Assembly (NCBI GenBank): GCA_030428105.1
Contig: JAUIBE010000008.1
Coordinates: 1 to 64,000, forward strand
Source of the DNA: Gammaproteobacteria bacterium
GTDB lineage: Bacteria > Pseudomonadota > Gammaproteobacteria > Xanthomonadales > SZUA-36
DNA length: 64,000 nucleotides
Direction of reading: 5' to 3'
Shown: positions 30,667-40,045 of the stretch, piece by piece
Layout of the letters: every line of letters starts with the position of its first letter
Position numbering within the stretch: position 1 is the first letter of the stretch
Notes under the pieces: generated by a model
Told to the model about the DNA's origin: nothing
Database searches by the model: none
The model's input: only the letters and a program-made list of their open reading frames with translations
Made by a program: the position numbers and the translations under genes

Positions 30667-32931
30667 ATGTCCACACCCTTAATGCCAATCACCCAGCCCG
30701 CAGCGTTTTCGCAAATGCTGCTGACCTGCCTGCTGCTGGCAACTGTCACCACAGCGACACAGGCCCAGGTCTGTGAGCGAGCGGCGGTGGAAAACCGGCC
30801 AAAGATTGGCCTGGCGCTTGGCGGCGGCGGTGCGCGCGGCGGGGCGCATATTGGCGTTCTGCGCGTGTTGGAAGAAATGCAGGTGCCGGTGGACTACATT
30901 GCAGGCACCAGCATGGGTTCCATCGTCGGGGCGCTGTACGCCTCGGGCATGGACGTGGATGCGCTGGAAGAAGCCATCCTGGCGGCCGACTGGGATGACC
31001 TGTTTTCTGACAGCACCGCGCGCGAGGATCGCCCCCTGCGGCGCAAGTCCGAAGACGACCTGGGCCTGTACAACCCGGCGATTGGCGTTGGCAAGGGCAA
31101 CCAGGTGCTAACGGCCGGCGCGGTGGCTGGCCAGAAGATCCTGTTCCTGTTTGAAACCCTCACCAGCCAACAATTGCAGGTCGAAAGTTTCGACCAGTTG
31201 CCGATCCCTTACCGCGCAGTCGCCGCCGATATCGTCTCAGGGCAGAAAGTGGTTCTGGACCACGGCGATGTTGCGCTGGCGATGCGTGCCTCGATGTCGG
31301 TTCCGGGCGTATTCGACCCGGTGCGCTGGGGCGAGGAGCACCTGCTGGTGGACGGCGGCATCGTGCGCAACCTGCCGGTGGACGTGGTGCGCGATATGGG
31401 CGCCGACATCGTGATCGCAGTCAATGTAGGCACGCTGCCGGCCACCGCCGATGATCTGAAAAACCTGCTGTCCATCATCGGCCAGATGAGCAGCCTGATG
31501 ATCACTGCCAATACGCAGCAGCAGATCGAGTCGCTGCAAGCGGATGACATCCTGATTACCCCCGACCTGGGACGCAAAATCAGCGCGGCTGATTTCGAGA
31601 GGGTGGATGAAACCATCCCGATTGGCTACGCCGGTGCAGAGTCGGTGCGCGAGCAGTTGGCCGGGCTTGGCGTGACGAAAGCGCAGTACGACGCCTGGCG
31701 CGCCGGCGTTGAAACCTGTGTTACCGGCCCACCAACGGTTCAGTTCGTTCGCCTGGAGAACAACTCGCGCTTTTCAGACGATGTATTGCTGAAGAAAATC
31801 TCCGTCGAACCGGGGCAGCCGCTCGACTACGCCGAACTGGACAAGGATATTCGCCAGATTTACGCCCTCGACTTTATCCGTTTCGCCCGCTATTGGATCG
31901 AGGAAGATGACGGCCAGAAGGGCGTCGTGATCCAGGTCGAGCAGGACCAGCGTGGCACCGACTTCTTCCAGAGCGGTATCGAGATGTTCCTGGATGAACG
32001 TGACAGCGGTTTCAACATCAAGGCGGCCTACCTCAAGACCGACCTGAACGATTGGGGCGCCGAGGCCAGGACGGCGGCGCAGATTGGCGATGATGCCGGC
32101 CTGTTTGCCGAACTCTATTACCCGCTGGACGATGAGTTTCGCTGGATTTTTCGGCCGCAGGCGCGCTATTCGCGGCGTGAACTGAATGTGTTTGATTCCG
32201 ATGGTGCTGCAGTCAGCCAGTGGGCGATCGACGAGTATGGCGGCCTGATTGGCTTTGGCCGCGAGTTTGGCCGTCACGCCGGCCTGTTCGTGGGCGCTCG
32301 CGCCTATGTCGGTGAGGCCAACGTTGAAATCGGCAACCCGGGCGATGATTTCCGCTACAAGGGTGGCGAGTGGTTCCTGGGCCTGCGCTATGACCGCCTG
32401 GACGACCGCTACCTGCCTTCACGGGGCAGTTTCGCCGACCTGGCCTACATTAAATCGGATGAGGGCCTGGGCGCGGACACCGAGTTTGAGCAGGTCACCT
32501 TCACCTGGTTCACCACCCAGACCTGGGACCGCCACACCTGGCAACTGGGCACACGATTCAACACCACGCTGGACGATAACGCACCGATTTACGCCTTGTT
32601 TACCGGCGGCGGCTTCCTGAACATGTCGGGATTCCAGCCCAACGAACTGGTAGGGCAGCACTATGGCGCCACGCTCCTGGGCTACCGCTATGAAGTGGCT
32701 CGAACCGGCTTTCTACCGGCCTATGTTGGCGCCACGGTGGAGTACGGAAACGCGGCCAACCGCGCCAGCGATGTGTATGGCGAGGGCATTCTCAACGGCA
32801 GCATCTACTTTGCTTACGACTCGCCGCTGGGGCCGTTCTACGTCGGCGCCGGCTGGAACGAAGAACACAGTGGGGTGATCTTCCTCAAGCTGGGGTCAAT
32901 ACTCACCAACCAGAGTATCGGCTCTCGCTGA
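30667..32931 (+). CDS. Patatin-like phospholipase with C-terminal barrel (PlpD-type, type Vd secretion)
   Basis: This 754-residue protein has a signal peptide (to about residue 34) and a patatin domain with GGGGARGGAHIGVL, nucleophile S82 in GTSMGS and D229 in VDGGIVRNLP. A single POTRA-like domain follows (about 355-430), then a BamA/Omp85-type 16-strand barrel to the end. This is the layout of Pseudomonas PlpD: the barrel carries the lipase across the outer membrane. The catalytic dyad is intact, so a phospholipase A1 activity on membrane lipids is expected. The start has GAAGG upstream. It is a single gene 63 bases after the glutaminase. Confidence 0.92.
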   Translation: MSTPLMPITQPAAFSQMLLTCLLLATVTTATQAQVCERAAVENRPKIGLALGGGGARGGAHIGVLRVLEEMQVPVDYIAGTSMGSIVGALYASGMDVDALEEAILAADWDDLFSDSTAREDRPLRRKSEDDLGLYNPAIGVGKGNQVLTAGAVAGQKILFLFETLTSQQLQVESFDQLPIPYRAVAADIVSGQKVVLDHGDVALAMRASMSVPGVFDPVRWGEEHLLVDGGIVRNLPVDVVRDMGADIVIAVNVGTLPATADDLKNLLSIIGQMSSLMITANTQQQIESLQADDILITPDLGRKISAADFERVDETIPIGYAGAESVREQLAGLGVTKAQYDAWRAGVETCVTGPPTVQFVRLENNSRFSDDVLLKKISVEPGQPLDYAELDKDIRQIYALDFIRFARYWIEEDDGQKGVVIQVEQDQRGTDFFQSGIEMFLDERDSGFNIKAAYLKTDLNDWGAEARTAAQIGDDAGLFAELYYPLDDEFRWIFRPQARYSRRELNVFDSDGAAVSQWAIDEYGGLIGFGREFGRHAGLFVGARAYVGEANVEIGNPGDDFRYKGGEWFLGLRYDRLDDRYLPSRGSFADLAYIKSDEGLGADTEFEQVTFTWFTTQTWDRHTWQLGTRFNTTLDDNAPIYALFTGGGFLNMSGFQPNELVGQHYGATLLGYRYEVARTGFLPAYVGATVEYGNAANRASDVYGEGILNGSIYFAYDSPLGPFYVGAGWNEEHSGVIFLKLGSILTNQSIGSR

Positions 32932-32945
32932 GCGGGAAACTCCGT

Positions 32946-33764
32946 TTAGAACCCGAACGTTGCGTAGAAATAGAAGGAGTCGTACTTCACCTTGTAATAC
33001 TGGTCGAAGATGGTTTCGTCCACGGTCAGGTCGAGATCAACGTAGTTGTAGCCCACGCCCAGACCCCAGTTGTCATTAAACCAGTAGTCGACGCTGATGC
33101 TGGCAGCCACGATATCGCCGTCGTAATCACCAATATCGGCTCCAAGCCAACCACCTTCCAGGGTCATGGCCAGGTGCTCATTGAAGGCGTGCATGTAGTA
33201 GGCGGAGATCACCGGAAGAGGCGCCAGTGCATCGGCGGATTCAATTTGCGCCGCGCTCTCTCCACCCACCTGGGTGGCCAGGGTGAGGTCCAGCTGCATG
33301 CCGTAAAGACCAAGGCCAATACCGGCTGCGCGGTTGGACGCCTGGTAGAAATCCCAATACCCATTGAGGATGTAGAAATCGGTAGTGAAGTCTGCCGTGA
33401 AACCAGTGTCGGCCGGAATGGTGATATCGCCGAAGGTGAATTCTTCTTGGGTGACCCGCTCACTGTTGACCTCGGCCTGGAAGTACTTGAAGCCAAGGCT
33501 CCAGCGCTCCGGACCCTGCCATACCACGTTGCCGAAAAAGCTGGTCACCGTGGTGTCGGCGTCAACCGCATTGAGGTCAATCACCGGGATCTCGCCGATG
33601 TTGGGGTTGGCAAGCCCGGCCTTGGCGTCGGCATCAGATTGCTGGCCGCCTATGCGGAAAATCCAGTCATCTTCAAACAGGGGATGGGTGGAGCCATCCT
33701 GGGCGTACAGGTTGAAAGAGGCGAGCAGCAAGGTCGCCAGCGCCAGGGTGTTACGGTTTAGCAT
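32946..33764 (-). CDS. OmpW-like outer-membrane beta-barrel protein
   Basis: The 272-residue protein has a signal peptide (ATLLLASFNLYAQDG), alternating beta strands and a final phenylalanine (YFYATFGF), the usual mark for outer-membrane insertion. The stretch from WIFRIGGQQ to the terminal strands resembles small eight-strand OmpW/OmpA-like barrels; the exact family is uncertain. ATG 33764 is chosen for GGAG eight bases upstream. It lies downstream of the minus-strand phosphoribosyltransferase but 177 bases away, so it probably has its own promoter. Confidence 0.75.
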   Translation of the reverse strand: MLNRNTLALATLLLASFNLYAQDGSTHPLFEDDWIFRIGGQQSDADAKAGLANPNIGEIPVIDLNAVDADTTVTSFFGNVVWQGPERWSLGFKYFQAEVNSERVTQEEFTFGDITIPADTGFTADFTTDFYILNGYWDFYQASNRAAGIGLGLYGMQLDLTLATQVGGESAAQIESADALAPLPVISAYYMHAFNEHLAMTLEGGWLGADIGDYDGDIVAASISVDYWFNDNWGLGVGYNYVDLDLTVDETIFDQYYKVKYDSFYFYATFGF

Positions 33765-33863
33765 TGGAACGGTCTCCATCGGCCTTCGCCGGAGTTTGTG
33801 CCGGTTGTTTCCGGCCGCGAACGCTGTTCGGGGATTGCGGGCCCCGGACACGGCCAGAGTCTA

Positions 33864-33894
33864 CAACACCTGAGCGTCGATACGTAGGGTGTTG
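33864..33894. promoter_or_regulatory. Inverted repeat CAACACC...GGTGTTG upstream of the OmpW-like gene
   Basis: Two perfect 7-bp arms (33864-33870 and 33888-33894) flank a 17-base loop. It lies in the 177-bp gap between the minus-strand phosphoribosyltransferase and the OmpW-like gene. It could act as an operator for the latter or a weak terminator for the former; no T run follows. Confidence 0.3.
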
Positions 33895-33941
33895 ATTGAT
33901 GAATTGCGCTCATCACGCGCTTGCACCCCGGGGTTGGGGAA

Positions 33942-34526
33942 TCAACGTGCCTGCTCAAGCCCGCATTGCTTGAGCATGGACGTTAAAAACGGCTTGTGCC
34001 TGGCGATTTCGTCCGCTGAAAGGCCTTGTAGTTCCCATGGCAGCACCACCCACTCGTCGGTCTGGTGGACAAAATAGTCAGGCGCATCCGGCTCGCCGGG
34101 GGAGGGCCGGTACCAGGTGGCCGCGACCCGCACTTCCTGCGGCATGTTTCGTTTAAGTCGTTTACGCAACAATTCGATAACCGCGCGGGTGTGGCGGCCA
34201 CTGGCGTAAACGTCATCGACGATCAGCAGGCGGTCGTCCTCGTTGACGTTCTCGATCAGGTACTGGCTGCCGTGCACGCGTACGCTGTTGCGCTCGCGCA
34301 TCGAACGGAAATACTCTTCCGGTCCCTCGTAAGAGGTGCGCAGGGCGAAGTGGTCGGTTTCCACGCCCAGGGTGGCCAGGCACTCCTGCACCACGATGCC
34401 CACCACGCTGCCGCCGCGCCACAAGCCCAGGATGAAGGTTGGGCGGAATCCGCTCTCGAAAATCAGCCGGCCCAGGCGAAAGCCGTCGAGCATGTGGGTT
34501 TGCTCATTGATGAAAAGCTTTTTCAC
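33942..34526 (-). CDS. Phosphoribosyltransferase-family protein A
   Basis: This 194-residue type I PRTase has the PRPP-binding motif DRLLIVDDVYASGRHT (acidic pair D104/D105) and the hood/flap segments FRPTFILGLWRGGS and HFALRTS. It most resembles hypoxanthine/xanthine-guanine phosphoribosyltransferases of the broad 'putative PRTase' group, which join a purine base to PRPP. The start is a GTG with no clear ribosome site, only 38 bases from the divergent paralogue. Neighbouring guanine deaminase and carriers support purine salvage; the exact base is not known. Confidence 0.85.
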   Translation of the reverse strand: MKKLFINEQTHMLDGFRLGRLIFESGFRPTFILGLWRGGSVVGIVVQECLATLGVETDHFALRTSYEGPEEYFRSMRERNSVRVHGSQYLIENVNEDDRLLIVDDVYASGRHTRAVIELLRKRLKRNMPQEVRVAATWYRPSPGEPDAPDYFVHQTDEWVVLPWELQGLSADEIARHKPFLTSMLKQCGLEQAR

Positions 34527-34564
34527 TGCAATAGAATAGCGGAAGCGAATCGCCGGGGTTGACG

Positions 34565-35125
34565 ATGACCGACAAGCATTACATTGACGCGCAGGGCTTG
34601 CTGGAAGACTCCTTCCAGTTGGCCGCCAACATCTTTGAAAGCGGTTTCCGTCCGACGGTCATCGTTGCCGTGTGGCGCGGGGGCACCCCGATTGGCGTTG
34701 CGGTACAAGAGTTCTTCAGCTTTGCCGGGGTTGCGGCCGACCATATCTCCATCCGTACCAGTTCCTATGACGGCATCGACTCGTCCAGGCAGGTGCGTGT
34801 TTACGGGCTCAGTTACCTGGTGCGCAACCTCGGCCACGAAGACCGGCTGCTGATTGTCGACGATGTGTTTGATACCGGTCATACCATTGAAGCCATCCTC
34901 GATGAACTGTCGGCCCAGCTCAGGCGCAACATGCCTGCAGACGTCCGGGTGGCGGTTCCTTACTACAAGCCGGCGCGCAACAAGACCCGGCTGGTTCCCG
35001 AGTATTACCTGCATGAAACAGAAGTCTGGCTCAAGTACCCGCACTCGTTGGAAGGCCTGACCCGCGAAGAAATCGCCGCCAACCGCCCGGAAATCCTCGA
35101 AATCATCGAAGACCTGCTTCCCTGA
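34565..35125 (+). CDS. Phosphoribosyltransferase-family protein B (paralogue of A)
   Basis: This 186-residue PRTase has DRLLIVDDVFDTGHTIEA (D99/D100) as the PRPP site and FRPTVIVAVWRGGTPIGV near the N terminus. Large parts match protein A residue for residue (FESGFRPT, WRGG, VQE, DH..IRTS), so the two are ancient duplicates facing away from each other. The ATG at 34565 has GGGG eight bases upstream. It converges with the MFS genes (2-base gap between the B stop and the carrier stop). One copy may handle guanine and the other xanthine or hypoxanthine; that split is inference. Confidence 0.87.
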   Translation: MTDKHYIDAQGLLEDSFQLAANIFESGFRPTVIVAVWRGGTPIGVAVQEFFSFAGVAADHISIRTSSYDGIDSSRQVRVYGLSYLVRNLGHEDRLLIVDDVFDTGHTIEAILDELSAQLRRNMPADVRVAVPYYKPARNKTRLVPEYYLHETEVWLKYPHSLEGLTREEIAANRPEILEIIEDLLP

Positions 35126-35127
35126 GC

Positions 35128-36417
35128 CTAGGCCCCGGTTGAACCACCCGGCTGTCGGTCGGGATGGGTTTCGCGCATGAACAAGGCAATGACCAGGGAA
35201 ATGATGATCGCCAGCACCAGCGGCCGGGAGGCGTATTGCGCCAGTTCCAGCGAGGCCGGTGTCAGCCCTTCCTCGATGCCCAGCCCGGCACGCAAGCCCG
35301 GGCGGCTGATCATGATGCCGCCGACGATAAACATCAGGCCATTGACGATGGCGGCCGAGGTGCCGATGTACTTCGCTTCCACCACGTCGGCGGCGGAACT
35401 GAAGGCCAGCATATGGGCCGAGTTGCCAAAGCCGAACATAAAGCACAGCCCGGTGGCCACCGCCGGGTTAATCGACGGGGCGTAGACCAGCAGGGCCAGC
35501 GCGGTGAGCTGGATCAGCAGGCCTACGATAATCGGCAGCTTGCGCCGCTTGAGGCGATCCGAAAGGCTTGGCGTGATAAAGCAACCGGCCGCCAGGCCAA
35601 ACCACAGCAGGGAGGCCGCCAGGTTGGCTGTATCCGGGTTGATGCCGCGCACCAACAGCAGCTTGGGACCCCAAACCACGCCCAGCGCCAGCATCACGCC
35701 GAAACACAGGGCGCCGAAGGCGGTAGCCACCCACACCGCGGGAAACCTGGCCACGTGGCTCATGGAGCGAGCCACGTCGCCGAAGAATGCGCTAAAGCCA
35801 CGCGCGCCGGCGACAACCACCGGGGCAGGGTCGCGCAGCCACAGGAACGCGGCAGCGAACAGCGCTACGCCGAACACTGCCACGGCACCGAACAGGTCGC
35901 GCCACGCCCACGAATCCAGCGCTGCGGACAGCAGGTTCTGGTTGACTGCCGAGAACAGGGAGGCGGAGAACTGCACCAGGCCAAACATGAAGCTGAACCT
36001 GGCCCAGCCGAACCAGGTGCCGCCCACGTAACCTGCGCCGACGAAGCCGGTACAGGCGCCCAGGGCGATAAACACCTGGGAAAGCAGCAGCATGGCAAAG
36101 CTTTCAGCGCGGGCAAACAGGAATATGCCTATGGTCACCAGGGTGATCGCGGGCAGCAGTACCTTGCGTGCGCCGAGTCGATCAAGCAGCGGGCCGCTCA
36201 AAAACTGGAAGATGGCAAACACCCAGGTGTAGGTGGCCGCGATAAGGCCGACCTGGGAAATGCTCAGGCCAACATCCTGTTGGACGTTGGCGTTGACGAT
36301 GGAATAGCCGGTCTGGAAGCTGAAGTAGTACACCACGAAGATGACTGCCAACAGCCAGACCCCCCAGGCCCTGGGTCCGCCCAGGGCCGGGGAGTTAGGT
36401 ACCGCTTCAGTATTCAA
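35128..36417 (-). CDS. MFS transporter (second of tandem pair)
   Basis: This 429-residue major facilitator has about 12 helices and the loop motif GPLLDRLGARKVL between helices 2 and 3. It is clearly a duplicate of the preceding carrier (shared blocks FQTGYS, YTWVFAIFQF and GACTGFVGAGYVGG). The frame starts with a TTG 15 bases after the upstream stop, with AAGG further back; no ATG is available nearby, so translation probably depends on coupling to the first copy. Given the guanine deaminase upstream, purine bases or a related metabolite are the best guess for the substrate. Confidence 0.88.
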   Translation of the reverse strand: MNTEAVPNSPALGGPRAWGVWLLAVIFVVYYFSFQTGYSIVNANVQQDVGLSISQVGLIAATYTWVFAIFQFLSGPLLDRLGARKVLLPAITLVTIGIFLFARAESFAMLLLSQVFIALGACTGFVGAGYVGGTWFGWARFSFMFGLVQFSASLFSAVNQNLLSAALDSWAWRDLFGAVAVFGVALFAAAFLWLRDPAPVVVAGARGFSAFFGDVARSMSHVARFPAVWVATAFGALCFGVMLALGVVWGPKLLLVRGINPDTANLAASLLWFGLAAGCFITPSLSDRLKRRKLPIIVGLLIQLTALALLVYAPSINPAVATGLCFMFGFGNSAHMLAFSSAADVVEAKYIGTSAAIVNGLMFIVGGIMISRPGLRAGLGIEEGLTPASLELAQYASRPLVLAIIISLVIALFMRETHPDRQPGGSTGA

Positions 36418-36432
36418 ATTGAGCTTATGCCT

Positions 36433-37710
36433 TTAGCCGTGATTGCTGGGGTAGGTTTCCTTCATGATAAACCCAAGCACAACGGCAACGGCGCAGGCAA
36501 TCAACAGGGGCACGCTGGCGTACTGGGCAATTTCCATCGACGCCGGCTCCAGGCCCTGCTCGATGCCCACGCCGATGCGGAAGCCGGGACGGCTGATCAG
36601 GATGCCGCCCAGGATGAACATGATGCCGTTGACGATGGCCGCCGAGGTGCCGATCTGGCGCGGCTCAACCACGTCTGCCGCGGTACTGAAGGCCAGCATG
36701 TGTGACGAGTTGGCATACCCAAGTACAAAGCACAGCGTCATGGCGATCCCGGCGGAAAGTCCGCTGACATAAACCAGGGCAAGCAGTGCAATAAGCTGGA
36801 CAATCGCGCCGAGAATGATCGGCAGTTTGCGCTTCTTCAGCTTGTCGGACCAGGCAGGAACCGTCGCGCTACCAGCCGCCAGGCCCAGCCACAACAGGGA
36901 AGAACCCAGCGCTGCGGAAGTTTCGCTCAGGCCGTGTACCATCAAAAGTTTCGGCATCCACACCACGCCCAATGCCAACAAGGCGCCGAACGACAGCGCG
37001 CCGTAAATCGAGGCTACCCACACGTGGCCGATCTTTGCCACCTCGGCCATGCCCTTGAGCACGCCGACGAAGAAGTTGCCGGCATCTGCCTGGCGCGGCA
37101 CCGGGGCGGGGTTGCGGATGAAAATCAGGCCAAGCACAAACAGCCCAATGCCGAACCCGGCTACCCAATTGAACATCTCGCGCCAGCTCATGGCTTCCAG
37201 TCCGGCGCCAATCAGGTTAACCGAGAATGCCGAGGTGAGCGCCGCCATCACCTGCACCAGGCCAAACATGAAGCTGAACTTGGCCATGCCAAACCACTGG
37301 CCGCCAATGTAGCCGGCGCCGACAAAGCCGGTGCACGAACCGATGGCGACGATGACCTGCGAAAGCAGCAACATTTCGTAGCTCTGCGCATTGGCGAACA
37401 CGAAAATGCCCGCCGTCACCAGGGCGATGGAAATGGGTAATACTTTTCGCGAGCCGAGCCGGTCGAGCAACGCACCACCAAAAAACTGGAAGATGGCGAA
37501 GGCCCAGGTATAGATGGCCGCGATGGTGCTGACCTGGCCAATGGTAAGCCCCACGTCTTCCTGCACGCTCGGGTTAACTACCGAATAACCGGTTTGGAAG
37601 CTGAACAGGTAGACCACGAAGACAACGGCCAGGGTCCACACCCACCAGGCCATACCACCGCCCAATTGCGGCTGGGTGGCACTTTGTACATGTTCTGAAG
37701 CGCTAGACAT
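36433..37710 (-). CDS. MFS transporter (first of tandem pair)
   Basis: This 425-residue inner-membrane carrier has 12 predicted helices and the family loop GGALLDRLGSRKVL. It is closely similar to the next gene along its whole length. The ATG at 37710 has an AGGAGA ribosome site. It lies 56 bases after guanine deaminase on the same strand. Its job is probably import (or exchange) of a purine-related solute; the family alone does not fix the substrate. Confidence 0.9.
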   Translation of the reverse strand: MSSASEHVQSATQPQLGGGMAWWVWTLAVVFVVYLFSFQTGYSVVNPSVQEDVGLTIGQVSTIAAIYTWAFAIFQFFGGALLDRLGSRKVLPISIALVTAGIFVFANAQSYEMLLLSQVIVAIGSCTGFVGAGYIGGQWFGMAKFSFMFGLVQVMAALTSAFSVNLIGAGLEAMSWREMFNWVAGFGIGLFVLGLIFIRNPAPVPRQADAGNFFVGVLKGMAEVAKIGHVWVASIYGALSFGALLALGVVWMPKLLMVHGLSETSAALGSSLLWLGLAAGSATVPAWSDKLKKRKLPIILGAIVQLIALLALVYVSGLSAGIAMTLCFVLGYANSSHMLAFSTAADVVEPRQIGTSAAIVNGIMFILGGILISRPGFRIGVGIEQGLEPASMEIAQYASVPLLIACAVAVVLGFIMKETYPSNHG

Positions 37711-37766
37711 TTCTTAATCTCCTGGCTTGATTGCTTAATGGTTGGTTTTTGCTATTGAGCCTTGTT

Positions 37767-39095
37767 TCAGGAATTTTCGTAAAGAAGCTTGCCGTTAGCA
37801 TAAGTGGCCTGAACGGCGCGGTCATCCCCGAGAGTCATCTGGATAAACAGCGCCTCGTGAATGTCCTCGGCGAACTGCATCCGGTAGTCGATAATCTCGG
37901 TCGACTTCATGTTCAGGACCACCATGTCGGCTTCCATGCCGGGGGCGATGCTTCCTACCTTGTCCTCGATATACATCGAGTGGGCCGTGCCGCGGGTGGC
38001 GAGATAATAGGCGTGGCCGGCGGTTAGTTTCTTGTTGTTCAACTGTGCGGCTTTGTAAGCCTCGTTCAGGGTGGCGAGAATTGAGAACGAAGTGCCGGCA
38101 CCCAGGTCAGTGCCCAACCCGGTGCGAACCGGGCGGCTGGGGTCGGCGGCCTTGAATACATCCAGGTATCCGCTGCCCAGGAAGAAATTGGAGGTCGGGC
38201 AGTGCGAAATGGCTGAACCCGTGTTGTGCATGGTGTGCAGCTCTTTGTCGGTCAGGTGAATACAGTGACCGAACACTGCGCGCGGGCGGCACAGCTTGCT
38301 GTGGTCGTACACATCCAGGTAGCCCTCGCGCTCGGGGAACAGCTCTTTCACCCAGGCGATTTCACCGGTGTTCTCCGACAGGTGGGTCTGCATGTAGACC
38401 TCGGGGAACTCGTTCCACAGCTGGCCGGCGGCATCAAGCTGGTCGGCCGTGCTGGTGGGCGCGAAACGCGGGGTGATGGCGTACATCAGGCGGTCCTGGC
38501 CGTGCCATTTTTCCAGCAGGGCCTTGGAATCGTCGTAGCTACTCTGGGTGGTGTCCAGCAGGTAATCGGGCGCGTTGCGGTTCATCATCACCTTGCCGGC
38601 GGCAATGCGCAGGCCCAGGCGCTGGGCTTCTTCAAACAGCGCGTCCACCGACTGCGGGAACACGGTGCAGTACACGCAGCTGGTGGTGATGCCGTTTTTG
38701 ATGTTCTCGCGCAGGAATACTTCCGCGACGGAAGCTGCAAATGCCTTGTCGGCGTACTTGCGTTCGGTTGGGAAAGTGTACTTGTTGAGCCAGTCGAGCA
38801 ACTGTTCGCCAAACGCCGCGATCATCGGGGTTTGCGGAAAATGCACGTGGCTGTCGAGGAAGCCAGCGGAAATGAGCGAATCCGGGCCGTAGTTTTTTAC
38901 CTCGATATCGCCGGGCAGTTGCGAAGCAATTTCGCTGGCCGGTCCGAAGTGGGTGATGATGCCATCGCCGTAGGCAACGATGCCATCAGACTCGTAAACC
39001 ATGGTGTCTTCCAGGCCCTGCTGGAACGGGTCGCCCGTAAACGTGAGCACCGGCCCACGAATGGCGTGTGTAGGGGAGGGAAGATTTTCGCTCAT
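37767..39095 (-). CDS. guaD: Guanine deaminase
   Basis: This 442-residue zinc amidohydrolase converts guanine to xanthine and ammonia. Zinc and active-site elements are DSHVHFPQ (H83, H85), HLSENTGEI, FGHCIHL and GLGTDLGAG, and the KYTFPTERKYAD and VYCTVFPQS blocks are typical of guanine deaminase. The ATG at 39095 has GGAG six bases upstream. It sits between the Tsx-like channel gene (35-base gap) and the MFS pair on one strand, making a purine uptake and breakdown operon. Confidence 0.95.
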   Translation of the reverse strand: MSENLPSPTHAIRGPVLTFTGDPFQQGLEDTMVYESDGIVAYGDGIITHFGPASEIASQLPGDIEVKNYGPDSLISAGFLDSHVHFPQTPMIAAFGEQLLDWLNKYTFPTERKYADKAFAASVAEVFLRENIKNGITTSCVYCTVFPQSVDALFEEAQRLGLRIAAGKVMMNRNAPDYLLDTTQSSYDDSKALLEKWHGQDRLMYAITPRFAPTSTADQLDAAGQLWNEFPEVYMQTHLSENTGEIAWVKELFPEREGYLDVYDHSKLCRPRAVFGHCIHLTDKELHTMHNTGSAISHCPTSNFFLGSGYLDVFKAADPSRPVRTGLGTDLGAGTSFSILATLNEAYKAAQLNNKKLTAGHAYYLATRGTAHSMYIEDKVGSIAPGMEADMVVLNMKSTEIIDYRMQFAEDIHEALFIQMTLGDDRAVQATYANGKLLYENS

Positions 39096-39130
39096 TTCAG
39101 TCTCCTAATAGCGCGCCATTGAGGCGTTGG

Positions 39131-40045
39131 TTACAGGTGGTATTTCAACAGCAGGCTGACCGCAGCCTGGTCGGTATCGAATTCAGATGAGCTCGGGATC
39201 TGGTACTTGTTCCACCAGAAGTCGAACTCGAAACCCACGTAGAGCTTGCCCGGGTCATCCCACGAGGCGCCCAGGTCCATGGTGACCTGCGGGTTGAGAT
39301 GATAACTCCATTCCTCGTCGCCCAGGCCCAGCACCCAGTCAAAATAGCCGTCGATCAGGAACTGGTGCTTGCCGATGCTGAACGGATAGCTGGCGACCAT
39401 GCTGATCTGCACGTCGTTGATGCCGTGTTCCACGCCCTTGGCCAGTTCTGCGCGGCCGTAAATATTGAGTTGCACGTAGTTGAATTTGCCCAGCCGGCCC
39501 AGCAAGCCGGCCTCGCGAATATCCAGGTCAAAGCCGATGCCCACCAGCACGGCCTCAGCGGCGTCTGCGTCCTCGCCACGCTCATATTGGGTGGCCAGCA
39601 GGACATCCTTGATCTCGAACAGGCTTTTTTCGAAAAAGGTGTGGGAAAGGTCCTTGTTGAAGATCTTGCCGAAGCTCAGGCGCGGGCCAAACTCGCCGTA
39701 CCAGCTGGTGTCGTCACCTGGCGTGCCGTGCCACTTGTAGTAATCAACGAACATGAACAGGTCGCCGATTTTCGAAGCATGGGCATGCTCGAAGGTAATG
39801 GCCGATTGTTCGCTGGGGTCCACTTCAAAGCCCTTGCCATAGGGCAGCAGCGAAAGACTGTTGTCGCTGAAAAAGAAAAACCCCGGCGCTTCTTCAGTCG
39901 CCGGGGTTGCGTCGCTTCCTTCCGCCTCGCTTTCCTGCGCGAGAACCGGGAGGGTTACAAAGGTGGCGCAGGAGGTAGCCAGGCAGAATGCAAACGCATG
40001 CAAGACTTGGCGCGCCTTTAGCAGAGGATATGACTTTCTCAACAT
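39131..40045 (-). CDS. Tsx/OmpK-like nucleoside-specific outer-membrane channel
   Basis: This 304-residue barrel protein has a signal peptide ending VLA-QES. The Tsx-family start reads FFFSDNSLSLLPYGKGFEVD, followed by SAITFEHAHASKIGDLFMFVDY; the C terminus is VSLLLKYHL. Tsx-type channels let nucleosides and bases through the outer membrane. As the first gene of the operon with guaD and two carriers, it supplies the outer-membrane step. The purine link supports the family call. Confidence 0.88.
   Translation of the reverse strand: MLRKSYPLLKARQVLHAFAFCLATSCATFVTLPVLAQESEAEGSDATPATEEAPGFFFFSDNSLSLLPYGKGFEVDPSEQSAITFEHAHASKIGDLFMFVDYYKWHGTPGDDTSWYGEFGPRLSFGKIFNKDLSHTFFEKSLFEIKDVLLATQYERGEDADAAEAVLVGIGFDLDIREAGLLGRLGKFNYVQLNIYGRAELAKGVEHGINDVQISMVASYPFSIGKHQFLIDGYFDWVLGLGDEEWSYHLNPQVTMDLGASWDDPGKLYVGFEFDFWWNKYQIPSSSEFDTDQAAVSLLLKYHL

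Noticed and set aside
35164-36705. A 513-codon plus-strand open frame
   Set aside because: It is antisense to the two MFS genes, rich in Gln, His and Gly, and without any motif; the MFS frames are clearly real.
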